Shown here: positions 55,067-63,324 of the stretch, piece by piece | Position numbering within the stretch: position 1 is the first letter of the stretch | Layout of the letters: every line of letters begins with the position of its first letter | Assembly (NCBI RefSeq): GCF_016861975.1 | Contig: NZ_BOMB01000008.1 | Location: 124,001 to 188,000 of the forward strand | Direction of reading: 5' to 3' | Length of the DNA stretch: 64,000 bases | Origin: Actinocatenispora rupis | Lineage (GTDB): Bacteria; Actinomycetota; Actinomycetes; Mycobacteriales; Micromonosporaceae | The notes under the pieces: model-generated | The model's input: the letters and a program-made list of their open reading frames with translations, nothing else | Told to the model about the DNA's origin: nothing | Databases searched by the model: none | Position numbers and translations under genes: made by a program

Positions 55067-57214
55067 TCAGACGCGGAGGTTTCCGCCGGTCTGCACGGAC
55101 TTGCCGTCCGCCGGGACCGAGCGGTCCACGCCGGCCTCCACGTTGCTCGTGTGCAGCAGGTACGACCCGGGGCCGAAACCCTTGTCGGACAAGGCGATCC
55201 GGCCGCCGCTGAACCGGGCGCCGACCGCGCGGTACCGGTTGGTGCCGGCGTCCACGCTGACGTGCGCGGTACCGTCCGGCGCGGTGCTCGCGTAGTCACC
55301 GAGATCCCACGTCACCGTACGGTCGCCACCGGTACGGGACAGCAGCGCCTTCGCCGTGTTCGTACCGGAAACCGTTGCGCCGCCGCCGATCCGCAGCCGC
55401 TGGTCCTTCGCGCCGGCCAGCGAGATGCCCACATTGGACAGTGCGCCGCCCTCGACGAGTACCGCACCCGCGGCGAACGTGGCCGGGTCCGCGTCGTCCG
55501 GCCCGGTGACGACGCAGTCGGTGAACCGCAGTTCGCCCGTACCGCTGAAGGCGTTGCCGGACAGGCCGACCACGCGGCACCGGTCGAAGTGCACCGGGCT
55601 GGTGACGTTCGCCTGGACGATCTCGTTGGCCTTCTGCCCCGGGTAGATGACCTGCGTGGTCGGCGTCGCCGGGATCACGCAGCCGGAGATGACGTTCGGC
55701 CGGGCGGACCGGTTCGACGTCTGCGACACGATGAACGTGTCGCTCGCCTCGCAGCCGCGCATCTGCACGCCGTCCGCGTTCACCCAGATCATGCCGGAGC
55801 CGTCCAGCCCGGCCTTGCCGATGACCTTCACGTCCTCCAGCGTCAGGTCGGTGACCTTCACCCGCGCCACGAACCACGAGCACACGTGCCGGCGTACGGT
55901 GATGCGCTTGGCGGACGAGCCCCACGGGGCGCCGCTGTTCGCGAACGTCATCAGCCCCGAGCACCCGGTGTACACCAGATCGTGCTCGTACTGGCCGTGC
56001 GTGACGAACGGTCCCTGGTCGTCGCCGTCGCCGTGGCAGTTCGTCACGTAGCAGTACGCGCTTGCGGTCCAGTCGTTGAGGTGCCGCGCGTTCGAGGTGT
56101 GGCAGTCCTCGACGTGCCCGTACAGGCAGTAGATCTGCTGGGTCAGGTAGCCGGCGCCGCCGTAGTCGACGGCCGGCGGGTTGGTCAGCGAGCACTGCGA
56201 CGTACGGAAGTGCGTGCACCAGCGTCGCATCACGACCGGCCAGAACGTTGCGGTGCCGTGGATCTGCGACACGTCGCAGCGCACCGCGTACTCGTAGGCG
56301 ACCGGGTGCGAGCCGGACAGCTCGTCGCCGCCCACCCCGACGAACACCATGTTGCGGACGCTGGCGTTCACGACCGGCTCGACCTTGCGCCACGTGAACG
56401 TGCGCCCCGCCGCGAACGCCCAGCCGTTCTGGTAGTTGACGCGCACGTGGGTCTTGTCGACGAGTTCGGTGATCTGCACGAGCTTCTGGAGCTCGCGCTC
56501 CCACGTGGTGTTGAGCAGGTTCACCTCCAGCGCGTACCAGTCGCCGACGGTGAAGGCGCCGGAGTCGGCGACCTGGAACACGTCGGACAGCTCGGCGATC
56601 GCCTCGGTGGTGGTGAAGTCGGTGCCCTTCTCTGCGACCTTCCCGCGGAAGTAGAGCACCGCGCCGAACGGGTTGTCGTGCGTGTTCGGCTCGATTCCCT
56701 TGCTGTGCACGGTGTTGCCGCCGAAGTCCAGCTCGATGTCGCTGCGCGCGAACGTGTGCCGCTTGGCGAAGTTGAGGTCGGTGTGCGCCTCGATCCGGGC
56801 GACCGCAGGGTCGTGCACCATCGCGTCCAGCGCCGCATCCGCGTTCCGGTCCGTACCGAAGATGCCGAAGCGCCGGAAGTCCACGGTACCGTCGTGCAGC
56901 GCCAGCCAGCGTCCCTTGCCGTTGCTCGGCTTCAGCACGGTGCCGCCGTTGTCGTCCACTGTGGACTTCGCCGACCACCGGTACCCGCCGCCGCCACCGT
57001 CGCCGCCCTTGGCGTACCCGCCGACGAGGGCGAGCGTGCCGTCCGCCTCCGGGCCGTACGCCAGCAGGTCGGCCACCGTGTCGAAGCCGTGCACCGCCGC
57101 GCCACCGTCCGGCGCCGCCTGCGCGGTACCGGTGGCCGTCGCGGCGAGCAGCAGCCCGCCGACGCCGGCCGCCCCGGCGAGTACGGCGCGCCGACTCGGT
57201 CTGACCTTCTCCAT
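55067..57214 (-). CDS. Tat-secreted right-handed beta-helix protein (paralogue A)
   Basis: 715 residues from the ATG at 57214. The Tat signal is RPSRRAVLAGAAGVGGLLLA. An N-terminal segment (VADLLAYGPEADGTLALVGGYAKGGDGGGGGYRW) resembles the head domain of phage tailspikes and pectate-lyase-3 proteins. About 450 residues of beta-helix coils follow (VNADGVQMRGCEASDTFIV, RPNVISGCVIPAT, VHFDRCRVVGLSGNAF). A C-terminal beta-rich part resembles a capping or carbohydrate-binding region. The function may be a glycan hydrolase or lyase or an adhesin; no catalytic residues can be assigned. It lies 81 bp after a close paralogue. Confidence 0.85.
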   Translation of the reverse strand: MEKVRPSRRAVLAGAAGVGGLLLAATATGTAQAAPDGGAAVHGFDTVADLLAYGPEADGTLALVGGYAKGGDGGGGGYRWSAKSTVDDNGGTVLKPSNGKGRWLALHDGTVDFRRFGIFGTDRNADAALDAMVHDPAVARIEAHTDLNFAKRHTFARSDIELDFGGNTVHSKGIEPNTHDNPFGAVLYFRGKVAEKGTDFTTTEAIAELSDVFQVADSGAFTVGDWYALEVNLLNTTWERELQKLVQITELVDKTHVRVNYQNGWAFAAGRTFTWRKVEPVVNASVRNMVFVGVGGDELSGSHPVAYEYAVRCDVSQIHGTATFWPVVMRRWCTHFRTSQCSLTNPPAVDYGGAGYLTQQIYCLYGHVEDCHTSNARHLNDWTASAYCYVTNCHGDGDDQGPFVTHGQYEHDLVYTGCSGLMTFANSGAPWGSSAKRITVRRHVCSWFVARVKVTDLTLEDVKVIGKAGLDGSGMIWVNADGVQMRGCEASDTFIVSQTSNRSARPNVISGCVIPATPTTQVIYPGQKANEIVQANVTSPVHFDRCRVVGLSGNAFSGTGELRFTDCVVTGPDDADPATFAAGAVLVEGGALSNVGISLAGAKDQRLRIGGGATVSGTNTAKALLSRTGGDRTVTWDLGDYASTAPDGTAHVSVDAGTNRYRAVGARFSGGRIALSDKGFGPGSYLLHTSNVEAGVDRSVPADGKSVQTGGNLRV

Positions 57215-57295
57215 CTCCGAGATCCCTTCTGTGATCTCACGACGAACCCGACACGGGCGCCCGCGCGGCCCCGGGGCGCCCGCTCGAAACGGAAC

Positions 57296-59392
57296 TCAGG
57301 GCGTCAGCGTCGTGCCGGTGTGCACCCGCTCGCCGTCCGGCGGGAAAGCGTGCCGCGCGACGTCGTCCTCCACGCACCCGGCGTGCAGCAGGTACGATCC
57401 GGCGCCGAACGCGGCGGGCGCCAGCGCGAGCGATCCGCCGCTGAACCGCGCTCCGACCGCCGTGTACCGGTTGGTTCCGGCGGACAGCGCGACGTGTGCC
57501 GTGCCGGCCACCGTACGACTGTCGTATGTGGACAGTGCGACGCTCACGGTGCCCGAGCCGGTGCCCCGGGAGACCAGCGCGCCGGTCGCGTTCGTACCGG
57601 AAAGCGTTGCGCCGCCACCGATCGAGAGCCGCTGGTCCCGTGCGGCGGTGAGCACGAACCCGGTGTCGGTGTACGTTCCGCCGCGCACCACCACGTCCCC
57701 CGCGAACGACATCGGCGCGCCCTTCGCCGTCCCCGTCACGGTGCAGTCCGTCAGGTACACGGTGCCGGTGCCGTGGAACTCGAAGCCGCTCGCATCCGGG
57801 AACACGCACCGGTCGAAGTGCACCGGTACGTTCACCGGCGTCTGTACGACCACGTTCGCCGAGGCGGTGTCGAACGTGCAGCCGCTGATGACGTTCGGCC
57901 GGGACGAGCGCGACGACGTCTTCGCCACCGCCAGCGTCCGCCCGACGCAGCCGCGCATCTGGAGCCCGTCCGCGTTCACCACGAACGTGCCGCGCGGGTC
58001 GAACGTGTCGCGCGCGACGACCCGCACGTCCTCCAGCGTCAGGTCGGTGATCCTCGTACTCACGGTCAACCAGGACAGGACGTGCCGCCGGATCGTGAAC
58101 CGCTTCGCCGACTGCCCCCAGTCCGCGCCGCTGTTCGCGATGTCCATCAGCCCCGAACATCCCGTGTACACGATGTCGTGCTCGTACTGGCCGTGCGTGG
58201 TGAACGGGTTCCCGCCGGCGTCGTCGCCGTCCCCGTGGCAGTTCGTCACGTAGCAGTAGCCGGCGTTGACGAAGTCGCACAGGTGCCGCGCGTTCGAGGT
58301 GTGGCAGTCCTCGACGTGCCCGTACAGGCAGTAGATGTTCTGCGTCAGGTAGCCGGCGCCGCCGTAGAAGACGGTCGGCGGGTTCTTCAGGCTGCACCGC
58401 GCGGTGCGGAAGAACGTGCACCAGCGCCGCATCACGACCGGCCAGAACGTCCCCGTCGCCTGGATGTCCGCCACGTCCGCCCGCACCGCGTACTCGAACG
58501 CGACCGGGTGCGATCCCGTGTACTCGTCCGGATCCGGCTTCGGCCAGTCCGACTCCCCGTACTCCGTGAACGGTCCCGAACCGACGAACACCATGTTCCG
58601 TACGGTCACGTCCTGCACCGGCGCGACCCGGGTCCACGTGAACGTCCGGCCCGCCGCGAACCCCCACCCGTTCTGGTAGTTCACGCGGATGTGCGTGCCG
58701 TCCACGATCTCGGTCACCCGCACGAGCTTCTGCAGCTCCCGCTCGTACGTCCCGGCGAGCCGGTTCACCTCCACCGTGTACCAGTCGCCGACGGTGAAGG
58801 CGCCGGAGTCGGCGACCGGGAACACGTCGGACAGCTCGGCGATCGGCTCGGTGGTGGTGACGTCGGTGCCCTTCGCGGCGACGGTGCCGCGGAAGTAGAG
58901 CACCGCGCCGAACGGGTTGTCGTGCGTGTTGCGCTCGATCCCCTCGGTGGTGACGCGGTGCCCGCCGAAGTCCAGGTCGATCCCGCTGCGCCCGAACGTG
59001 TGCCGCCGCGTGAAGTTCAGCGCGGTCCGCGCCACCACCCGGGCCACCGCCGGATCGCGTACCAGGGCGTCGAGCGCGTCGTCCGCCGCCGTGTCCGCGC
59101 CGAACACCCCGAACCGCCGGAAGTCCACGGTCCCGTCGTGCAGCGCGACCCACCGACCCTTTCCCTTGGTACGCAAGGGCTCCAGTACGGTGCCGCCGTT
59201 GCCGTCCGCGCCCGATCCGGCGTCCCACCGGTACGCCCCGCCGCCGCCGTCACCGACCTTCCGGTACCCGCCGACGAGCGCCACCACGCCGTCCGGCGGC
59301 GCCGCGGCGCCGCGAAGTTCCGCCACCGTTCCGTACCGCCGGACCACCTGTCCCACGGCCGCCACCTTCCCCACGCCAGTCCCGCCGACCAC
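57296..59392 (-). CDS. right-handed beta-helix protein without signal peptide (paralogue B)
   Basis: 698 residues from the GTG at 59392. It aligns with paralogue A over nearly its whole length: VALVGGYRKVGDGGGGAYRW, GKGRWVALHDGTVDFRRFGVFG, NTHDNPFGAVLYFRG, FAAGRTFTWTRV and NVISGCTFDTA all have counterparts. Identity looks well above half. It begins at the head domain and has no Tat or Sec signal in this or an adjacent frame, since a stop lies 13 codons upstream in frame. Its C-terminus matches the paralogue's lectin-like end. It is either exported by another route, dependent on a partner, or cytoplasmic. Confidence 0.82.
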   Translation of the reverse strand: MVGGTGVGKVAAVGQVVRRYGTVAELRGAAAPPDGVVALVGGYRKVGDGGGGAYRWDAGSGADGNGGTVLEPLRTKGKGRWVALHDGTVDFRRFGVFGADTAADDALDALVRDPAVARVVARTALNFTRRHTFGRSGIDLDFGGHRVTTEGIERNTHDNPFGAVLYFRGTVAAKGTDVTTTEPIAELSDVFPVADSGAFTVGDWYTVEVNRLAGTYERELQKLVRVTEIVDGTHIRVNYQNGWGFAAGRTFTWTRVAPVQDVTVRNMVFVGSGPFTEYGESDWPKPDPDEYTGSHPVAFEYAVRADVADIQATGTFWPVVMRRWCTFFRTARCSLKNPPTVFYGGAGYLTQNIYCLYGHVEDCHTSNARHLCDFVNAGYCYVTNCHGDGDDAGGNPFTTHGQYEHDIVYTGCSGLMDIANSGADWGQSAKRFTIRRHVLSWLTVSTRITDLTLEDVRVVARDTFDPRGTFVVNADGLQMRGCVGRTLAVAKTSSRSSRPNVISGCTFDTASANVVVQTPVNVPVHFDRCVFPDASGFEFHGTGTVYLTDCTVTGTAKGAPMSFAGDVVVRGGTYTDTGFVLTAARDQRLSIGGGATLSGTNATGALVSRGTGSGTVSVALSTYDSRTVAGTAHVALSAGTNRYTAVGARFSGGSLALAPAAFGAGSYLLHAGCVEDDVARHAFPPDGERVHTGTTLTP

Positions 59393-59438
59393 GGTGCGGA
59401 CCCCAGCGACCCGCCAGCTGGTCGCTCATAGAAAACTC

Positions 59439-59457
59439 TGTTCGCCAAAGCCGAACA
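59439..59457. promoter_or_regulatory. 19-bp dyad upstream of the beta-helix paralogue B
   Basis: TGTTCG-N7-CGAACA is a perfect 6-bp inverted repeat, 47 bp upstream of the minus-strand start, next to an AT-richer CGAAACGTAAACC. This fits a repressor site or promoter for the beta-helix pair. The regulator is unknown. Confidence 0.45.
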
Positions 59458-59720
59458 ACGAAACGTAAACCTAGGCCACGCCCCCACCCACGTCAACACC
59501 CGACCCCGCACCTCCCGGACCCCCGTTCCCGCCCGCAGAACCCCCGGTCCGCCGCAGGTACCGAAGCCTCCGCCGGCGCCCAGGGGAACGATCACCCGGA
59601 ACGGCGCCGCCGGTGCCCCGGGGCGACCGAGGTGCCGGGTGGATGGAGCCGAGTTCGGTTGGCGCACAAGGGATGTGGAGCGTACGGGAGGGCGCGTCCC
59701 GCTCCCTCCACGAACCGCAA

Positions 59721-59766
59721 AGGGCGTGGCCCGGCCGGCTAAACCGGGACTCAACCGCCACGCCCT
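59721..59766 (+). promoter_or_regulatory. nested hairpin in the lanA leader region
   Basis: AGGGCGTGG (59721-59729) pairs with CCACGCCCT (59758-59766) and the inside pairs CCCGG with CCGGG (59730-59734 and 59744-59748). The structure ends 57 bp before the lanA start. It could be a terminator-like attenuator or a processing/stability element for the precursor mRNA. Confidence 0.4.
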
Positions 59767-59823
59767 ACCGTGACCCCGGCCCGACACACAGTGGGGCACC
59801 GGTACCGGAAAGGGGACACACCC

Positions 59824-60030
59824 ATGCCCGTCACCGAGATCGTCCGTGCCTGGACGGACACCGACTTCCGCGCGACGCTCGCGTCGCACGAGCGGGAGTA
59901 CGCCCTCGACCACCCGTCCGGCTCCATCGGCGCCGAGCTGGACCAGATCCTCGGCATCTTCGACCCGGACAGTACGAGCACGAGCAGCGCCGGGTGCAGC
60001 CAGTGGAGCGGCGGCCTCTGCTGCTGCTGA
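59824..60030 (+). CDS. lanA: class II lanthipeptide precursor, mersacidin/lichenicidin-type leader
   Basis: 68 residues from the ATG at 59824 with AAAGGGGAC upstream. The leader (VTEIVRAWTDTDFRATLASH, then HPSGSIGAELDQILG) is close to the mersacidin/lichenicidin leader pattern: E-I-(I/V)-R-A-W-x-D near the start, a (N/H)P-(A/S)-G motif in the middle, and E-L-x-x-(I/V)-x-G at the end. The core would be within FDPDSTSTSSAGCSQWSGG followed by LCCC. It has up to eight Ser/Thr and four Cys, three of them consecutive at the C-terminus. The cleavage site is not a clear GG, so it is uncertain. LanM follows 53 bp later. The product should be a ring-rich antimicrobial or signalling peptide. Confidence 0.88.
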   Translation: MPVTEIVRAWTDTDFRATLASHEREYALDHPSGSIGAELDQILGIFDPDSTSTSSAGCSQWSGGLCCC

Positions 60031-60083
60031 CCGAGAGGGTGCCGGGCGGATCCGTCCGGCACCCGAGCCGAGGAGGACCGCGC

Positions 60084-63000
60084 ATGCCCGCTGCCCCGAC
60101 CCGCGCCGCGTCCCTCGCGGAGCGCCGCCGTACGCCCGGCCCGGACCGTGCCACCGCCAGCGCCGACAACGCCGCCCCGGGGATCGCCGTAGCCGCAACG
60201 GATTCCCGGTCGGAGAAGGCCGCGCGCCGGCTGGACCGGTGGCGCGCGCAACCCCCGTTCGACACGTACTGGGCGGAACGGTTGCGCGCCGACGCCCTCA
60301 CCGAGGAGGAGCTGCGCGCGCTGCTCGCCGAACCGGACGAGGCGCTCGCCGCCCGGCTCGGCGACCCCGGGTGGGTGCGGGACCTGGCCGCCGCGTACGA
60401 GGAGGAGCCGCCGCCGCAGTCGGACGAGCCGCTCACTCCGATCCTCGATCCGGTACTCGCCCGGGCACGCGCCCGGCTGGCGACCGAACTGTCCGATGTG
60501 GACGGTGCCGGGAGGTACGTGGAGCTGCTGTACCCGCCGCTGCCGCACCAGCTCAACCACGTGGTGACGCGCTGCCTGGTACTGGAGCTGAACATCGCGC
60601 GGCTGCTCGACGACCTGCCGGGGGAGACACCGGAGGAACGCTTCGCCGCGTTCCGGGTACGGCTGCGCGACCCGGCGTACCGGCGGCACCTGCTGGGAGA
60701 GTACCCGGTGCTGTTCCGGCTGGCGGCGACGATCGCGGACCAGTGGGTGACGACGAGCGCCACGTTCGTGCGGCGGCTGCTGGCGGACCGCGCCGACCTG
60801 ACCCGCACGTTCGGCGAACTCGGTGCCGTGACGGCGATCCGGACCGGGCTGGGCGACGCGCACCGCGGCGGGCAGACGGTGTCCACAGTGGACTTCGCGG
60901 GCGGGGTGACGCTGGTGTACAAGCCGCGGCCGGTCGCCGTGGACGTGCACTTCCAGGACCTGCTGCGCTGGCTGGACCGTACCGGCGCCACGCCGGGCTT
61001 CCGCACGCTGACCTACCTGGACCGCGGCACGTACGGCTGGTCGGAGTTCGTCCGGCCGGCGCCGGCGAGCGGACCCGACGGGCTGCACCGCTTCTACCAC
61101 CGGCAGGGTGGGCTGCTCGCGCTGCTACATGTGTTGTGCGCCAACGACTTCCACGCCGAGAACCTGATCGCCGCCGGCGAGCACCCCGTCCTCATCGACC
61201 TGGAGTCGCTGATCCAACCCGACCTCCTGGTACGCGCGGACGGCGCGCCCGAGGCCGAACTCCTCGCCGTCAACGCCGCGGCCGCCTCCGTACTCCGGAT
61301 CGGGTTGCTGCCGTTCCAGGCGTGGCAGACCGCGTCCGGCAGCAGCGTCGACGTGAGCGGGTTGGGCGGCGGCGCCGGGGACCGCCTCACCCCGATCGCC
61401 CTGCCGTACCTGGCGGAGGAGGGCACCGACCGGATGAGCGTGCGGCTCCGCCGGCAGACGATGGGCCGCCCCGCCAACCGCCCCGTCGACGACGGAACCA
61501 CACTCCGGGTACTCGACTACGCCGACGACATCGTCGCCGGCTTCACCGAGGTGTACCAGGTGTGCGCGGAGCGGCGGGACGACCTTCTCGCGCCCGGCGG
61601 CCCGGTCACCGCGTTCACCGGCGACGAGGTGCGCGTCATCCTGCGCGCCACCATGCAGTACGAGATGCTGCGGCACACCGCGTACCACCCGGACGTGCTG
61701 CGCGACGGGCTGGAACTCGACCGGCACCTCGACCGGTTGTGGAAGGACGTGGCGCGGCGGCCCGCGCTCGCCGCGGCCGTCGAGCACGAGCGCGCCGACC
61801 TGTGGCGGCACGACATCCCCGTGTTCACCGCCCGTACCGACGAGACGGACCTGCGCGCGTCCACCGGCGCGCCGCTGCCCGGCCTCGTCGGCGCCAGCGG
61901 CCTCGCGAACGTCACCGCACGGCTGCGCGGACTCGGCCCCGACGACCTCGCCCGGCAACGCTGGCTCATCCGCGGCGCGCTCGCCACCACCGCCGTCGAC
62001 GTCCGCGGCGTCGAGTACCCCGGGTACCGGCCGCCGCCGCTGCGGGCCGACGCCGCACCCGACCGGCTCGTGGCGCACGCCGACCGGATCGGCCGGTACC
62101 TCGCCGGCATCGCGTACCGGAGCGACGGGGCGGCGGAATGGCTTGGCGTGCAGTCGAACCAGGGCGAGAACTGGTCGCTCAGCCCGCTCGGCGCCGACCT
62201 CTTCCACGGGCTGTCCGGCATCGCGCTGTTCCTCGCCCACCTCGGCGCCACCACCGGCGAGCGCGCGCACACCGCGCTCGCCCGCGACGCGTTCGCCACC
62301 GCACGCTCCCAGGTCGCGCGGGACATGGTCGGCAAGGTCGGCGGCATGGCCGGGCTCGGCGGCCTCGTGTACGCCGCCACCCACCTCGGCGTCCTCTGGG
62401 ACGACCCCGGCCTGCTCGACTACGCCGCCTCGCTCGTACCGGCGATCGCCGCCGACGCCGCCCGCGACACCCGGTACGACTTCGTCGCCGGATCGGCCGG
62501 CTCCATCGCCGGACTCGCCGCCCTCGCCGCCGTACGCCCCGGCGGTGCGCTCACGGACGCGCTCGCCGCCTGCGCCGACGCGCTCGTCCGCGGCGCCCGG
62601 CCCGCGGGCTCGGGCGCCGCCTGGCTCGGCACCGTCATGGTCGAGGAACGCGTCGCCGACGTACCGATGGCGGGCGTCTCGCACGGCGCCGCCGGCATCG
62701 TCTGGCCCCTCCTGCTCGCCGCCGGCACCCTCGGCGACACCCGCTGCACCGACACCGCGCGCGCCGGCCTCGCGTACGAGCGGGACCTGTTCCTGCCCGC
62801 CGCCGGCAACTGGCAGGACGTCCGCCGCGGCGGCAGCGGACCGGGCGGCACCCTCGTCGCGTGGTGCGCCGGCGCCGCCGGGATCGGCATCTCGCGGCTG
62901 CTCTCCCTGCCCCACCTCGACACCCCCGACGTACGCGCGGACCTCGACACCGCCCTCGACACCACCCGCCGCCGCGGCTTCGGCATGAACCACTCCCTCT

Positions 63001-63269
63001 GCCACGGCGACCTCGGCAACCTCGACCTGCTGCTCCTCGCCGCCGACCGGCTCCACCGCGCGGACCTCGCCGCCGAAGTACGGCTGCGGGCCGGATCCGT
63101 CCTCGACTCCATCGACGCGGACGGCTGGATCTGCGGCGTACCAACGGGAGTGGAGGCACCCGGGCTGATGACCGGGCTCGCCGGCACCGGGCTGCAACTG
63201 CTGCGCCTCGCCGACCCGACCCGGATCCCTTCCGTGCTCGCCTTCGAACCCCCGCGCCTCGCTCCATAG
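60084..63269 (+). CDS. lanM: class II lanthipeptide synthetase LanM
   Basis: 1061 residues, the normal size, from the ATG at 60084 with GAGGAGGA upstream. The N-terminal dehydratase (kinase-like) region shows LVYKPRPVAVDVHFQDLL, CANDFHAENLIAAGEHPVLIDLES and the LanM motif LPYLAEEGTD. The C-terminal LanC-like cyclase carries the Zn ligands in VAWCAGAAGIGISR and SLCHGDLGNLDLL. It should phosphorylate then eliminate Ser/Thr of the precursor and join Cys to form lanthionine rings. The N-terminal 55 residues are an unusual Ala/Arg extension. A small hairpin follows at 63281. No LanT transporter/protease lies within the window. Confidence 0.97.
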   Translation: MPAAPTRAASLAERRRTPGPDRATASADNAAPGIAVAATDSRSEKAARRLDRWRAQPPFDTYWAERLRADALTEEELRALLAEPDEALAARLGDPGWVRDLAAAYEEEPPPQSDEPLTPILDPVLARARARLATELSDVDGAGRYVELLYPPLPHQLNHVVTRCLVLELNIARLLDDLPGETPEERFAAFRVRLRDPAYRRHLLGEYPVLFRLAATIADQWVTTSATFVRRLLADRADLTRTFGELGAVTAIRTGLGDAHRGGQTVSTVDFAGGVTLVYKPRPVAVDVHFQDLLRWLDRTGATPGFRTLTYLDRGTYGWSEFVRPAPASGPDGLHRFYHRQGGLLALLHVLCANDFHAENLIAAGEHPVLIDLESLIQPDLLVRADGAPEAELLAVNAAAASVLRIGLLPFQAWQTASGSSVDVSGLGGGAGDRLTPIALPYLAEEGTDRMSVRLRRQTMGRPANRPVDDGTTLRVLDYADDIVAGFTEVYQVCAERRDDLLAPGGPVTAFTGDEVRVILRATMQYEMLRHTAYHPDVLRDGLELDRHLDRLWKDVARRPALAAAVEHERADLWRHDIPVFTARTDETDLRASTGAPLPGLVGASGLANVTARLRGLGPDDLARQRWLIRGALATTAVDVRGVEYPGYRPPPLRADAAPDRLVAHADRIGRYLAGIAYRSDGAAEWLGVQSNQGENWSLSPLGADLFHGLSGIALFLAHLGATTGERAHTALARDAFATARSQVARDMVGKVGGMAGLGGLVYAATHLGVLWDDPGLLDYAASLVPAIAADAARDTRYDFVAGSAGSIAGLAALAAVRPGGALTDALAACADALVRGARPAGSGAAWLGTVMVEERVADVPMAGVSHGAAGIVWPLLLAAGTLGDTRCTDTARAGLAYERDLFLPAAGNWQDVRRGGSGPGGTLVAWCAGAAGIGISRLLSLPHLDTPDVRADLDTALDTTRRRGFGMNHSLCHGDLGNLDLLLLAADRLHRADLAAEVRLRAGSVLDSIDADGWICGVPTGVEAPGLMTGLAGTGLQLLRLADPTRIPSVLAFEPPRLAP

Positions 63270-63280
63270 TGGACGGACAT

Positions 63281-63296
63281 CCGGGTGGTCACCCGG
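63281..63296. terminator. short hairpin after lanM
   Basis: CCGGGT (63281-63286) and ACCCGG (63291-63296) form a 6-bp stem with a GGTC loop, 11 bp after the lanM stop and before the convergent TPR gene. Weak but well placed. Confidence 0.45.
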
Positions 63297-63324
63297 AGGG
63301 CCAGTGTGATTCGCGGGAGCGACG

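Larger units (their letters stand above)
59393..59823. other. 431-bp regulatory region between the beta-helix and lanthipeptide genes
   Basis: No gene is seen in any frame. It contains the dyad at 59439-59457 close to the beta-helix gene and, 60-100 bp before lanA, a long hairpin at 59721-59766. The C-rich middle (59470-59600) has no structure that I recognise. Promoters for the two divergent transcripts must lie here. Confidence 0.6.

Noticed and set aside
59467-59823. A second lanthipeptide precursor upstream of lanA
   Set aside because: All small frames in the region lack a leader pattern and Cys-rich cores.
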